From positions 1,177,071 to 1,241,070 of the forward strand of contig NZ_FLQT01000003.1 of the NCBI RefSeq assembly GCF_900088125.1: a stretch of 64,000 nucleotides of DNA, written 5' to 3'. Positions 26,679 to 34,794 of this stretch are shown in pieces. Within the stretch, counting starts at the first letter, position 1, and every line of letters begins with the position of its first letter. This DNA is from Peptoniphilus pacaensis. GTDB lineage: Bacteria > Bacillota > Clostridia > Tissierellales > Peptoniphilaceae. The notes under the pieces were generated by a model that saw only the letters and a list, made by a program, of their open reading frames with translations, searched no databases and had not been told where the DNA came from. A program made the translations under genes and the position numbers.

Positions 26679-27074
26679 ATGGCTAAACAAGGTAGAGCTA
26701 CGCGCTCCAGAAAGAGAGTGCGCAAGAATATAGAAAAAGGACAAGCGCATATCGCTTCTTCCTTTAACAACACCATGGTGACCTTAACCGACATGAGCGG
26801 CAACGTCATTTCCTGGTCCAGCGCCGGCCAACTCGGCTTTAAGGGTTCCAGAAAATCCACGCCCTTCGCTGCACAAGAAGCGGCACAAGAAGCGGCAACC
26901 AAGGCGAAGGAACACGGCTTAAAGAGCGTTGAAGTATTCGTCAAGGGACCGGGCAGCGGACGTGAAGCCGCCATTCGTTCCCTGCAAGCGTCGGGTCTTG
27001 AGGTTACCATGATCAAAGACGTAACCCCGATTCCCCACAACGGTTGCCGTCCGCCGAAGCGTCGTAGAGTCTGA
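26679..27074 (+). CDS. rpsK: 30S ribosomal protein S11
   Basis: Predicted 131-residue S11 of the 30S platform. [19 protein letters not shown] and the C-terminal [18 protein letters not shown] are diagnostic. In many bacteria rpsD follows; here rpoA follows directly after 65 nt. Confidence 0.98.
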   Translation: MAKQGRATRSRKRVRKNIEKGQAHIASSFNNTMVTLTDMSGNVISWSSAGQLGFKGSRKSTPFAAQEAAQEAATKAKEHGLKSVEVFVKGPGSGREAAIRSLQASGLEVTMIKDVTPIPHNGCRPPKRRRV

Positions 27075-27139
27075 TATCGAAACAGCAACCCATCTCACGA
27101 GAAAGTCTCTACAGATCCATTCATAGGAGGGCGGATAAC

Positions 27140-28087
27140 ATGATTGAAATTGAAAAGCCTAGTATTGTAGTTGAACAAGTATCAAGCGACGGCAATAAGG
27201 GAAGATTTATCGTCGAGCCGTTGGAAAACGGCTACGGCATCACATTAGGCAACTCCCTTCGCAGAGTGCTGTTCTCCTCGCTTCCGGGCTGTGCTGTTTC
27301 CTTCGTCAATATTCGCGGCGTCGAACACGAATTCAGCGTCATCGACGGCGTCTTAGAAGACGTACCGGAGATCATTCTGAACATTAAAGGCATCGTGTTT
27401 AAGAGCGATCAAGACGAACCCGTGCGCCTGGCCGTCGAAAAAGTCGGCGCCGGCGAGCTTGTCGCCGGAGATATTACCGTGCCGGCCGGTGTGGAAATCG
27501 TCAATCCCGAACACCACATCGCCACTTTAAACGACGATGCGAACTTTTATATGGAACTCGTCATCGAGCGAGGCCGCGGCTACGAGCCCAGCGAACTGAA
27601 AAAAGACGAAATCACCGAGATCGGCGTCATTGCCGTGGATTCCAACTACACGCCTATTCGCATGGTGAATTGGAATGTAGAAAACACCCGCGTCGGTTTG
27701 CGTACCGACTACGATCGCCTGATCCTGGATGTGGAAACCGACGGATCCATGACGGCGGACGAAGCCACTTCTTTGGCAGCCAAGATCCTGATGGAACACT
27801 TGGATCTGTTCGTCTCTTTGACCGAAGAAGTCAACGACATGGACATTATGGTTGAAAAACCCGAAGGCAAAAAAGAAAAAGTCCTGGAAATGACCGTGGA
27901 AGAGTTGGATTTGTCTGTTCGCAGCTTCAATTGCTTGAAACGTGCGGGCATCAACACCGTGAGCGAGCTCACGGCCAAAACCGAAGACGAAATGATGAAG
28001 GTTAGAAATCTCGGAAAGAAGAGCCTGGAAGAAGTGCAGGAAAAACTGGATGAACTTGGACTCTCTCTCAGAGAAAACGAAGAATAA
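27140..28087 (+). CDS. rpoA: RNA polymerase alpha subunit
   Basis: Predicted 315-residue alpha subunit. The N-terminal assembly domain has [20 protein letters not shown]; the C-terminal domain (about 245-315), which contacts UP elements and activators, has [19 protein letters not shown] and [12 protein letters not shown]. Normal length and position. Confidence 0.98.
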   Translation: MIEIEKPSIVVEQVSSDGNKGRFIVEPLENGYGITLGNSLRRVLFSSLPGCAVSFVNIRGVEHEFSVIDGVLEDVPEIILNIKGIVFKSDQDEPVRLAVEKVGAGELVAGDITVPAGVEIVNPEHHIATLNDDANFYMELVIERGRGYEPSELKKDEITEIGVIAVDSNYTPIRMVNWNVENTRVGLRTDYDRLILDVETDGSMTADEATSLAAKILMEHLDLFVSLTEEVNDMDIMVEKPEGKKEKVLEMTVEELDLSVRSFNCLKRAGINTVSELTAKTEDEMMKVRNLGKKSLEEVQEKLDELGLSLRENEE

Positions 28088-28101
28088 AGGAGGAATCCAT
28101 T

Positions 28102-28443
28102 GTGGCACAGTTGAGAAAATTAGGCCGCCCGACGCCCCATAGACGGGCTATGTTAAGAAACTTAACAACCGATCTATTGCGCGAAGGCCGTATCGAAACC
28201 ACAGTGACCCGTGCAAAGGAAACCAGACGCATGGCTGAAAAGATGATCACCCTCGGCAAACGAGGCGATCTTCACGCAAGACGTCAAGCCCTGGCTTACA
28301 TCTTCGACGAATCCGTTGTAACGAAAGTGTTCGAAGAAATCGCACCGGGATACGCCGACCGTCAAGGCGGTTACACGCGTATTCTGAAAAAAGGTCCCCG
28401 TCGTGGCGATGGCGCGGAAATGGCCATTATCGAATTAGTATAA
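28102..28443 (+). CDS. rplQ: 50S ribosomal protein L17
   Basis: Predicted 113-residue L17 near the tunnel exit. [20 protein letters not shown] and [19 protein letters not shown] are diagnostic. The start is GTG 28102 with AAAGGAGGAATCC upstream. Last gene of the ribosomal run; a terminator follows. Confidence 0.98.
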   Translation: MAQLRKLGRPTPHRRAMLRNLTTDLLREGRIETTVTRAKETRRMAEKMITLGKRGDLHARRQALAYIFDESVVTKVFEEIAPGYADRQGGYTRILKKGPRRGDGAEMAIIELV

Positions 28444-28470
28444 CAGCCGGTTCAACCCCGGCTACATAGA

Positions 28471-28500
28471 GGCACTGCCGAAGGGCGGTGTCTTTTTTTT
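28471..28500 (+). terminator. terminator of the S10-spc-alpha supercluster
   Basis: GGCACTGCC-GAAG-GGCGGTGTC stem followed by eight T. A second GC hairpin AGCCGG/CCGGCT (28444-28463) lies directly upstream. Confidence 0.9.
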
Positions 28501-28654
28501 GTGCCCGTTTTCAGAACGCCATCGGAAAATTTTTTCGAAAAAGAAATGATCTCATACCTTTAGGTGATGGAAGATTAACAACAATCGATTAGACTAAAGC
28601 CATAAAGAGGACGGTCAAGCATAAGCTTGAAGCATAAAAGAAAGGAGTCTCGAA

Positions 28655-29365
28655 ATGAAGAAGAAAAGCATCGTTCTTATCCTACTGGCAGCATTGGTTT
28701 TTATGAGCCCCTTTGCGGCTACAAAAGCTTATGCCGAGGGCGAGAACGAAGTATGCAATTGCGGCGAGGAGCACCTGCCCTTTACCGACGTGCCGGAGGA
28801 CAGCTGGTACAGCTTCTACGTCCGATGGGCTTACTACGAGGGCATTATTAACGGACGAACGGAAACCAAATTCGATCCCGACGGCTACGTCACCATGGCC
28901 GAGGTAGCCACCATAGCGGCAAAGCTTCACGACCGATTGCTGGAAAGAAATACCCACTTTCAGGTGAATTCCACGACGCCGTGGTATGGGAAGTACCTGA
29001 GCTACTGTTACGAAAACGGCATTTACAGAAATCAAAAGGTCGCACGAGGCCAAGTCAAGCTCTATGCCTGTGAAAAGTGGAACGCTCCCGCCAAGCGAAG
29101 GGACGTGGCGGGCATGTACGCCTATGTGGATCAGCGGCCGGGACGGGTTTTATTGAATCCCGACGTTCCCTTGACGGACATTCCCGACGTGGATAAGTGC
29201 ACGCCTCACCACCAAGAGATCCTGACCCTGTACCGTATGGGGGTGGCCGTAGGCGACGAGTGGATGCGGTTCAACCCCGACGGCTATATCCGCCGCAACG
29301 AAGCGGTGGCCTTGGCCATACGCCTCTTGTATGACGATGCAAAAGTAGAATTACCTAAGGGATAA
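28655..29365 (+). CDS. exported SLH-domain protein
   Basis: Predicted 236-residue secreted protein. Residues 1-27 form a signal peptide ending KAYA. The rest is made almost only of three SLH-like repeats: FTDVPEDSWYSFYVRWAYYE (about 43-105), a diverged middle repeat with WYGKYLSYCYENGIY (about 105-150) and LTDIPDVDK...RMGVAVGDEWMRFNPDGY (about 170-230). SLH modules bind pyruvylated cell-wall polymer, so the protein probably sits on the wall. It has no extra functional domain. Six cysteines in the mature part are unusual for a Gram-positive surface protein. AAAGGAG precedes the ATG. It lies 28 nt before the SPFH gene and may be co-transcribed with it. Confidence 0.85.
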   Translation: MKKKSIVLILLAALVFMSPFAATKAYAEGENEVCNCGEEHLPFTDVPEDSWYSFYVRWAYYEGIINGRTETKFDPDGYVTMAEVATIAAKLHDRLLERNTHFQVNSTTPWYGKYLSYCYENGIYRNQKVARGQVKLYACEKWNAPAKRRDVAGMYAYVDQRPGRVLLNPDVPLTDIPDVDKCTPHHQEILTLYRMGVAVGDEWMRFNPDGYIRRNEAVALAIRLLYDDAKVELPKG

Positions 29366-29393
29366 AACGCAGAGAAGAAAAAAGGAGGACATC

Positions 29394-30584
29394 ATGGGAT
29401 TTATTAAAGCATTTACCGGCGCATTGGGCGGAAGCTTCGCCGATCAGTGGAAAGATTTTTACATGCCGCCGGAAGGCGTCCCCGCCACGGCAGGTCTTTT
29501 TGCCGCCAGACCCAAGGGCACCAATCACGGTCGCGGCGAAAACACCAAGGGCAACGACAATATTATTACCTCCGGCAGCAAGATCATCGTGCCCGAGGGA
29601 ACGGCCCTCATCACCATGGAAGACGGCGCCATTACCGGCCTCATCGCCGAGCCCGGCGGATTTATTTTCCAAAGCGAGGACGCCAACGCCCAAAGCATTT
29701 TCACCACGGAAGATCCTGTGGGAAGCTTGATTCAGTCCACCTGGGATAAATTCCAATTCGGCGGCCAAGCCGGGGCGCAACAGTTGGCCTTTTACGTCAA
29801 TTTAAAGGAGATCCCCAACAATCGCTTCGGCACCCAAAGCGAAATTTACTGGGACGACGCCTTTTTCGGCACCCAAGTGGGCGCCGTGACCCGCGGCACT
29901 TACACATTAAAGATCGTGGATCCCCTGCTCTTCGTAAAAAATTTCGTGCCCCAAAAGTATCTGATCCAAAACGCGCCGGCCTTCGATTTTGGCGACATGG
30001 ACAACGACGCGGCGGAACAGCTGTTTAACGAAGTGGTGGGTTCCCTTTCCGCCGCCTTCTCCAATTACACCAACGATCCCTCCAAGGGCAATCGCATGAG
30101 CCGCATTCAAGGGGATCAAATCGGCTTCGCCAAGAGCTTGACCGAAGCCGTAGAAGAAGGCTATCAATGGAAGACGGAGCGGGGCCTTCAAATCGTGAAG
30201 ACCGCCATCCTCGCCATGGAATATGACGAGGACACGAAGGAAATGATGAAGGACGTCAAGCGGGCCGATGCCCTTTCCGGCGCCCGAGGCAATTCCTTTA
30301 TGCAACAATCCGTGGCCCGCGGCATGCAGGCGGCGGGAGAAAACGGCGGCGGCGCCAACATGGCCTTTATGGGCATGGGCATGGGCGCGGCAGGCAATGT
30401 CATGGGCGCCACACAGCAGCCCGTGAACCAAAATGCCGGCAATCAACAGCCCGCTGAGCCCGCTCCTCAGGCTCAGGGAGGCGACCCGACGGAGAAATTG
30501 ATTCAAATGAAAAAATTACTGGATGCGGGCGTCGTAACCGAGGAAGAATTTAACAAGATGAAAGCCGAATTGTTGGGGCTTTAG
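29394..30584 (+). CDS. SPFH-domain protein with C-terminal SHOCT motif (YdjI-like)
   Basis: Predicted 396-residue protein like B. subtilis YdjI ('virion core protein' family). An SPFH-type region spans about residues 20-290, with TSGSKIIVPEGTALITMEDG typical of the family start. A Met/Gly/Gln-rich low-complexity linker follows (about 300-360). The C-terminal 30 residues, EKLIQMKKLLDAGVVTEEEF and onward, are a SHOCT oligomerisation motif. No transmembrane helix is evident. In B. subtilis such proteins scaffold membrane-stress complexes with a PspA relative and a zinc-ribbon membrane protein; the next gene encodes such a zinc-ribbon protein. No PspA homologue is in this window. Confidence 0.82.
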   Translation: MGFIKAFTGALGGSFADQWKDFYMPPEGVPATAGLFAARPKGTNHGRGENTKGNDNIITSGSKIIVPEGTALITMEDGAITGLIAEPGGFIFQSEDANAQSIFTTEDPVGSLIQSTWDKFQFGGQAGAQQLAFYVNLKEIPNNRFGTQSEIYWDDAFFGTQVGAVTRGTYTLKIVDPLLFVKNFVPQKYLIQNAPAFDFGDMDNDAAEQLFNEVVGSLSAAFSNYTNDPSKGNRMSRIQGDQIGFAKSLTEAVEEGYQWKTERGLQIVKTAILAMEYDEDTKEMMKDVKRADALSGARGNSFMQQSVARGMQAAGENGGGANMAFMGMGMGAAGNVMGATQQPVNQNAGNQQPAEPAPQAQGGDPTEKLIQMKKLLDAGVVTEEEFNKMKAELLGL

Positions 30585-30593
30585 AGGTGCATT

Positions 30594-32063
30594 ATGGCTG
30601 AAGACAAGATGAATACCGCTGTAGCGGAAAAAGAACGCGATTCGGCCAACGGCCAGATCAAGTGTCCCAAGTGCGGCGCCACGGACATTCAAACGAATAC
30701 GAAGACGGGGAAGCTGCGTTGCAATTTCTGTCGCCACGAATTTGAACTGATTCGCGCGGCGGACGATGAGGCCATCGAGACATTAGAAGGAAGCACGGTT
30801 CGTAGCGGGGCGCAGGACATCGACGCCGATGCCGGAGATGTCATCACCCTGAAATGCGAAAGCTGCGGCGCGGAGGTGGTCATCGATACGGCTTCCTCCA
30901 CCCAAGCCCGCTGCCACTGGTGTCGCAACACCCTTTCCATTAATGACGTCGTCCCCAACGGCGCCGTTCCCGACGTGCTTCTGCCCTTCAGTATTTCCAA
31001 GGAAGAGGCACAAGAAAAGATTGAAAAATTCGTTAGTCAACGAAGGAAATTCGCCCATCCGAAGTTCGCCAGGGAATTTACTACGGAGAATATTTGCGGC
31101 GTCTATTTGCCCTATATGCTGGTGGACGTGAATGGCCACATGAGGCTGGCCGGGGAAGGGGAAATTGAAACCAACAGCTACCTGGTGAAAGACGACGACG
31201 GGGAACACAGGGAATACGATGTGGACACCTACCACATCGAGCGGGAGTTTGATATTACCATCGACGATCTTCCCATCGAATCCAGCAGCGACAAGCTGGA
31301 CTACAGGTCCAAGACCAAGACCACCAACATTATCAACTCCATCTTGCCCTTCGATACGGAAAATTGCGTCAAGTACAATGCCAATTACCTGAAGGGCTAT
31401 ACCTCGGAGAAGCGGGATACAAACATCGAGGGGCTGAAAGACGTTACCGACGTGCAAAGTGGCGACGTGGCACGGATGGCCATTTTAGATACCCTGTGGG
31501 ATTACGACCGCGGCGTCCGCTGGGAGGATGAAGACTTTACCATTAAGGGCGACTCGTGGAAGGCGGCTTACCTGCCCGTGTGGCTATACAGCTATATGCA
31601 GATAAAGGGGAGAAGGCACCTGCTCCACTACGTGGCGGTTAACGCCAGAACCAAGGAGACCATGGGCAGCGTCCCCATTAACTACGGCAAGCTGTTTCTC
31701 GTCTCCCTCCTGATCGAAGTGTTGAGCTTTATCGCCGCAATTATTTTACGAATCTTTTTCGGCCTGAATCTCTTCAACGGGACTCAGATCCAAGAAAACA
31801 GGAGCATCGTTTGGTTCCTGCTCGTCGGCGGCTTTATCTACTTCTTCAAAATGGTGAGTGAATACAGAAATCAAGACGCCCGCCATACTTACGAATTCGA
31901 GACGAAAAGCGACGTCACCCATTTGCGTTGCGTCGACAGTTTTTTGCACAAGGAACACGGCGTGACGACCAGTCGGGTGAGAGGCGAAAACAGCTTTGTA
32001 TTAAAAGGCGACGATGTGAAGAAGGTTATGAAAGAGAAGAAGAAAAAGAAAAACAAAAAATAA
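30594..32063 (+). CDS. double zinc-ribbon membrane protein (YdjG-like)
   Basis: Predicted 489-residue protein. Two N-terminal zinc ribbons: Cys24/27/43/46 (CPKC, CNFC) and Cys88/91/107/110 (CESC, CHWC). A long soluble region follows (about 130-355). Two transmembrane segments lie near residues 363-385 and 403-420. The tail is a very basic Lys-rich string. The arrangement resembles YdjG of B. subtilis, a partner of the SPFH protein YdjI. It begins 9 nt after the SPFH gene, so an operon is likely. The enzyme or signalling function is unknown. Confidence 0.75.
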   Translation: MAEDKMNTAVAEKERDSANGQIKCPKCGATDIQTNTKTGKLRCNFCRHEFELIRAADDEAIETLEGSTVRSGAQDIDADAGDVITLKCESCGAEVVIDTASSTQARCHWCRNTLSINDVVPNGAVPDVLLPFSISKEEAQEKIEKFVSQRRKFAHPKFAREFTTENICGVYLPYMLVDVNGHMRLAGEGEIETNSYLVKDDDGEHREYDVDTYHIEREFDITIDDLPIESSSDKLDYRSKTKTTNIINSILPFDTENCVKYNANYLKGYTSEKRDTNIEGLKDVTDVQSGDVARMAILDTLWDYDRGVRWEDEDFTIKGDSWKAAYLPVWLYSYMQIKGRRHLLHYVAVNARTKETMGSVPINYGKLFLVSLLIEVLSFIAAIILRIFFGLNLFNGTQIQENRSIVWFLLVGGFIYFFKMVSEYRNQDARHTYEFETKSDVTHLRCVDSFLHKEHGVTTSRVRGENSFVLKGDDVKKVMKEKKKKKNKK

Positions 32064-32090
32064 GGGTCCGAAAAGGAAAGGGAGACGATG

Positions 32091-32822
32091 ATGAAAAAGA
32101 CGTTTCGAAGAAAATGGCTGTGGCTTTTGCCCCTGCTTCTCTTCACCCTGGCATTTAAGGCGCCGAAGGATGTGACGATTACCATAAACGGGGAGGTCGT
32201 CTCCACAGATCAGCCGCCGGTGATCAAAAATTCCAGAACCTTTGTCCCTGTGCGTGTCATTGCCGAAAATTTAGGGGCACAGGTCTTCTACCTAAGTAAT
32301 GAAAGGGCCGTGTCCATCGAAAAGGGGGACAAGAACATCTACATTCCCATCGGGAAGAAGGAGATGAGCATAAGCACCACCGAGCTGGCCGGGCCCGTGC
32401 CTTTGGATTCGCCGGCCTTTATAAAAAACAATCGCACCATGCTGCCTCTGCGCGCCATTGCGGAAATGTTCGATATGGACGTGCAGTGGGACGGCGAGGC
32501 GCGGGAGGTGAAGATCACCTCACCCGATCACTATTTAAAGGCCTATGTCAACGACGAAAATGCCGTGGAGGAAGTCCTAAGCCGCCTGAGAAAAAAAGGC
32601 ACCTTGGACGACAGCTACTACGCCACGGACATGCGGCCGGAGCTGGCAAACTTCAACGGTCAGGAAGTGCCCGGCTTTCTCGTCACCGTGCGCAGGGACA
32701 ATCCCGTGGACAAAAACCTCACCGATCACGTGCGCCACTTCTTTATCAACAGATACGGCACCGAGATTTTGGAATACGATCCGGTGACCGACGGCTTTAA
32801 ATTGGTGATAGGCGTCAATTAA
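32091..32822 (+). CDS. exported copper amine oxidase N-domain-like protein
   Basis: Predicted 243-residue protein with a signal peptide or anchor (about 3-20, a Leu/Phe-rich core after RRKW). Two tandem copper-amine-oxidase-N-type beta repeats follow: VIKNSRTFVPVRVIAENLGA (about 42-61) and FIKNNRTMLPLRAIAEMFDM (about 103-122). Despite the name, these domains are extracellular wall-associated modules in Clostridia and give no amine oxidase activity. The C-terminal 90 residues are unassigned. ATG 32091 has GGGAG 6 nt upstream; ATG 32088 is possible. It is the last gene of the SPFH run. Confidence 0.8.
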   Translation: MKKTFRRKWLWLLPLLLFTLAFKAPKDVTITINGEVVSTDQPPVIKNSRTFVPVRVIAENLGAQVFYLSNERAVSIEKGDKNIYIPIGKKEMSISTTELAGPVPLDSPAFIKNNRTMLPLRAIAEMFDMDVQWDGEAREVKITSPDHYLKAYVNDENAVEEVLSRLRKKGTLDDSYYATDMRPELANFNGQEVPGFLVTVRRDNPVDKNLTDHVRHFFINRYGTEILEYDPVTDGFKLVIGVN

Positions 32823-32831
32823 TTTATCTGA

Positions 32832-32857
32832 AGAGCTCGCGAAGGCGGGCTCTTTTT
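32832..32857 (+). terminator. terminator after the copper amine oxidase N-domain gene
   Basis: AGAGCTCGC-GAAG-GCGGGCTCT stem (32832-32853, one wobble) followed by T. Confidence 0.85.
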
Positions 32858-32880
32858 GTGCGGCAACGATTCGGACAATG

Positions 32881-32907
32881 AAAAAGCCGCGGAGGATTTT
32901 CCGCGGC
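32881..32907 (-). terminator. terminator after the response regulator gene
   Basis: On the minus strand GCCGCGGA pairs with TCCGCGGC, followed by TTTTT (complement of 32881-32885). It faces the plus-strand terminator 25 nt away. Confidence 0.85.
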
Positions 32908-32912
32908 GTCGT

Positions 32913-33539
32913 TTATTTGTCTTCGATGACGAATCCCGTGATTCGCGCCTGAATGGCCAGCTGAGTGCGGCTGATAAAGCCGGTCTTGTCCATTAAATGC
33001 TGCACGTGGGTCTTCACCGTATTGAGGGAGATATCCAATTGATTGGCGATGTCTTCATTGCCTGCGCCCGTGGTCAAGAGGCGCAGCACCTGAATCTCTC
33101 GAGGCGTGAACTCCGTGGATTGGGCGAGGCCCAACTGAATCACCGGCGTGGCCTCGGGATAGATGGATTCCCCTTCCAAGGTGCGTCGAATAATGTTGAG
33201 AATGGTCTCCTCCGACGCCTCCTTGTACCAAAAGCTGTCGATGCCGATCTCCTTTGCCCGTTCCATCCAGGACACCTCGGGCATGCTGGTGACGGCGACG
33301 ATTTTCAGATCCGGCTTTAATTTCTTTATTTTCTCCGCCGCATCCAATCCGTTGGATCCGTCCTGCATGAGAATGTCCATAATGACCAAATCCGGCGGAC
33401 GATTCAACACGTAGGTATCGGCGAACATGGCCGTGTCCACGGTGTAGACCACCTCGAAGTCCGGGCAGGTATCGATGGTCAACTTAAACAGTTCCCGGGA
33501 GACGTATTGATCGTCGACGATCATGATTTTATAGGTCAC
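32913..33539 (-). CDS. NarL/LuxR-type response regulator
   Basis: Predicted 208-residue two-component regulator. The receiver domain (1-125) has acidic residues Asp9/Asp10, phospho-acceptor Asp55 in LVIMDILMQDG, Thr84 and Lys106. A LuxR-type helix-turn-helix (about 142-205) follows: FTPREIQVLRLL and SLNTVKTHVQHLMDKTG. The start is GTG 33539, with AAAGGAGG 5 nt upstream inside the end of the kinase gene (11-nt overlap). Its partner is almost certainly the NarX-type kinase encoded upstream. Targets are unknown. Confidence 0.93.
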   Translation of the reverse strand: MTYKIMIVDDQYVSRELFKLTIDTCPDFEVVYTVDTAMFADTYVLNRPPDLVIMDILMQDGSNGLDAAEKIKKLKPDLKIVAVTSMPEVSWMERAKEIGIDSFWYKEASEETILNIIRRTLEGESIYPEATPVIQLGLAQSTEFTPREIQVLRLLTTGAGNEDIANQLDISLNTVKTHVQHLMDKTGFISRTQLAIQARITGFVIEDK

Positions 33540-34794
33540 GGTAACCTCCTTTGGTCCAAGAGAGATCCAGTTGAAAGCCCTCGTCGGTATTCACGGAGAG
33601 CTCGCCGCCGTAATAGGCCAGGCGCTGGCGCATGTTCTTCAGGCCGCCCTTTTCCTCAATGGGGCCTTGAGGCGGCAGACCGTCGTTGACGATGCGGCAG
33701 CGGAAAGTGGGGCCGTCGTCTTTCAGCGTAATCCGAATTTTCTTCGCCCGACCGTGGCGTATGGCATTGTTCATGGCCTCGTGGACGAAATCCACCAAGA
33801 GGCGCCGGTCCTGTTCGCCCTCGGGCAGCTCCCCTTCCGCGATAACTTCGACACCGATGGCCTTGGCCGTGGAAATCAGCTTGTCCCAGGAGGAGGGCTC
33901 CTTCGGCGCTTCTTTCTTTTCCTCGAAGAGCAGGAGGCTTTCTCTCCAAAGGGTTTCGAGGCGGATGCGGTCCTCGGGCGTCTTGTCCGCCTTTTCCAAA
34001 TAGCGTCTGAAGTAGATGAGGGACTGGCCCAGGCGGTCGTGAATTTTTATTTTCGCCTGCAGGTTTTCCTTTTGGCGGGTATACTCGCCGATTTTTTCCT
34101 GATAAGCCTTTAAGTCGGCGTTCATTCGCCGATTGGCTTCGGAAATTTTCTTGATCTCCTCGTAGAGGGCCCACTCCAGGGTAATGTTGTAGATCAAGGT
34201 CTCCTTGACCAAGCCGTGGTAGATAATTTTGATCTGCCATACCTTGCCGTTGCTTTCGAAGATCAGCGGGTCCCACTGCAAAATTTTCGTCGCGGGATTG
34301 AAACGATTGGATCGGATATTGCGGGCACAGACCACGTCGTTGACCAGTCGCTTGCCGAAAACATCGTAGCTGATCTCCTGCATTTGGCGATTGACCAGAA
34401 GAGGCGTGCCGTCGAGCTTGGAAAAGCAGATGCCGTCGGGTAGATTGTCCATGCTCTCCTTAATGGAGTTTTTCCCGATTTGGTTCTTTTTAATCGAGGA
34501 AACTTTTTTATAGACCACCCATTCCAAAATGAGGATGAAAATATAATACAGGACGAAAAGGCGCAGGGGCGCGGAAAGAAAGTATCTGCCGAAAAGCATT
34601 TCGCCCGTGCCGATTTCCGCCAGGATTTGCGCCGGCACCAGGCTCGCCAAGACAAGGAGAACAGCGCCGCAGCACAGGGCGGATTTCGGCGCCGCCTGGA
34701 GCACGTCGATACAAATGTCCATGCTGATTAGCAAAATAATCAGGCTCGAGACGAAGAGAATGGCCATGGCATAAATCGGTAGATGTTGAATCAT
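33529..34794 (-). CDS. NarX-type membrane histidine kinase
   Basis: Predicted 421-residue sensor kinase. Three hydrophobic segments (about 8-28, 40-58, 74-95) anchor it. A PAS-like region follows (about 108-205), then a coiled coil (about 205-250), the dimerisation helix with His252 in KIHDRLGQSL, and the HATPase domain. The N box HEAMNNAIRHG (338-348) and a G box from 369 (NDGLPPQGPIEEKGGLKNM) are complete. The ATG overlaps the stop of the preceding sensor gene (ATGA, 34791-34794), and its own end overlaps the regulator gene, so the three form a tightly coupled operon. The signal is unknown. Confidence 0.9.
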   Translation of the reverse strand: MIQHLPIYAMAILFVSSLIILLISMDICIDVLQAAPKSALCCGAVLLVLASLVPAQILAEIGTGEMLFGRYFLSAPLRLFVLYYIFILILEWVVYKKVSSIKKNQIGKNSIKESMDNLPDGICFSKLDGTPLLVNRQMQEISYDVFGKRLVNDVVCARNIRSNRFNPATKILQWDPLIFESNGKVWQIKIIYHGLVKETLIYNITLEWALYEEIKKISEANRRMNADLKAYQEKIGEYTRQKENLQAKIKIHDRLGQSLIYFRRYLEKADKTPEDRIRLETLWRESLLLFEEKKEAPKEPSSWDKLISTAKAIGVEVIAEGELPEGEQDRRLLVDFVHEAMNNAIRHGRAKKIRITLKDDGPTFRCRIVNDGLPPQGPIEEKGGLKNMRQRLAYYGGELSVNTDEGFQLDLSWTKGGYRDL

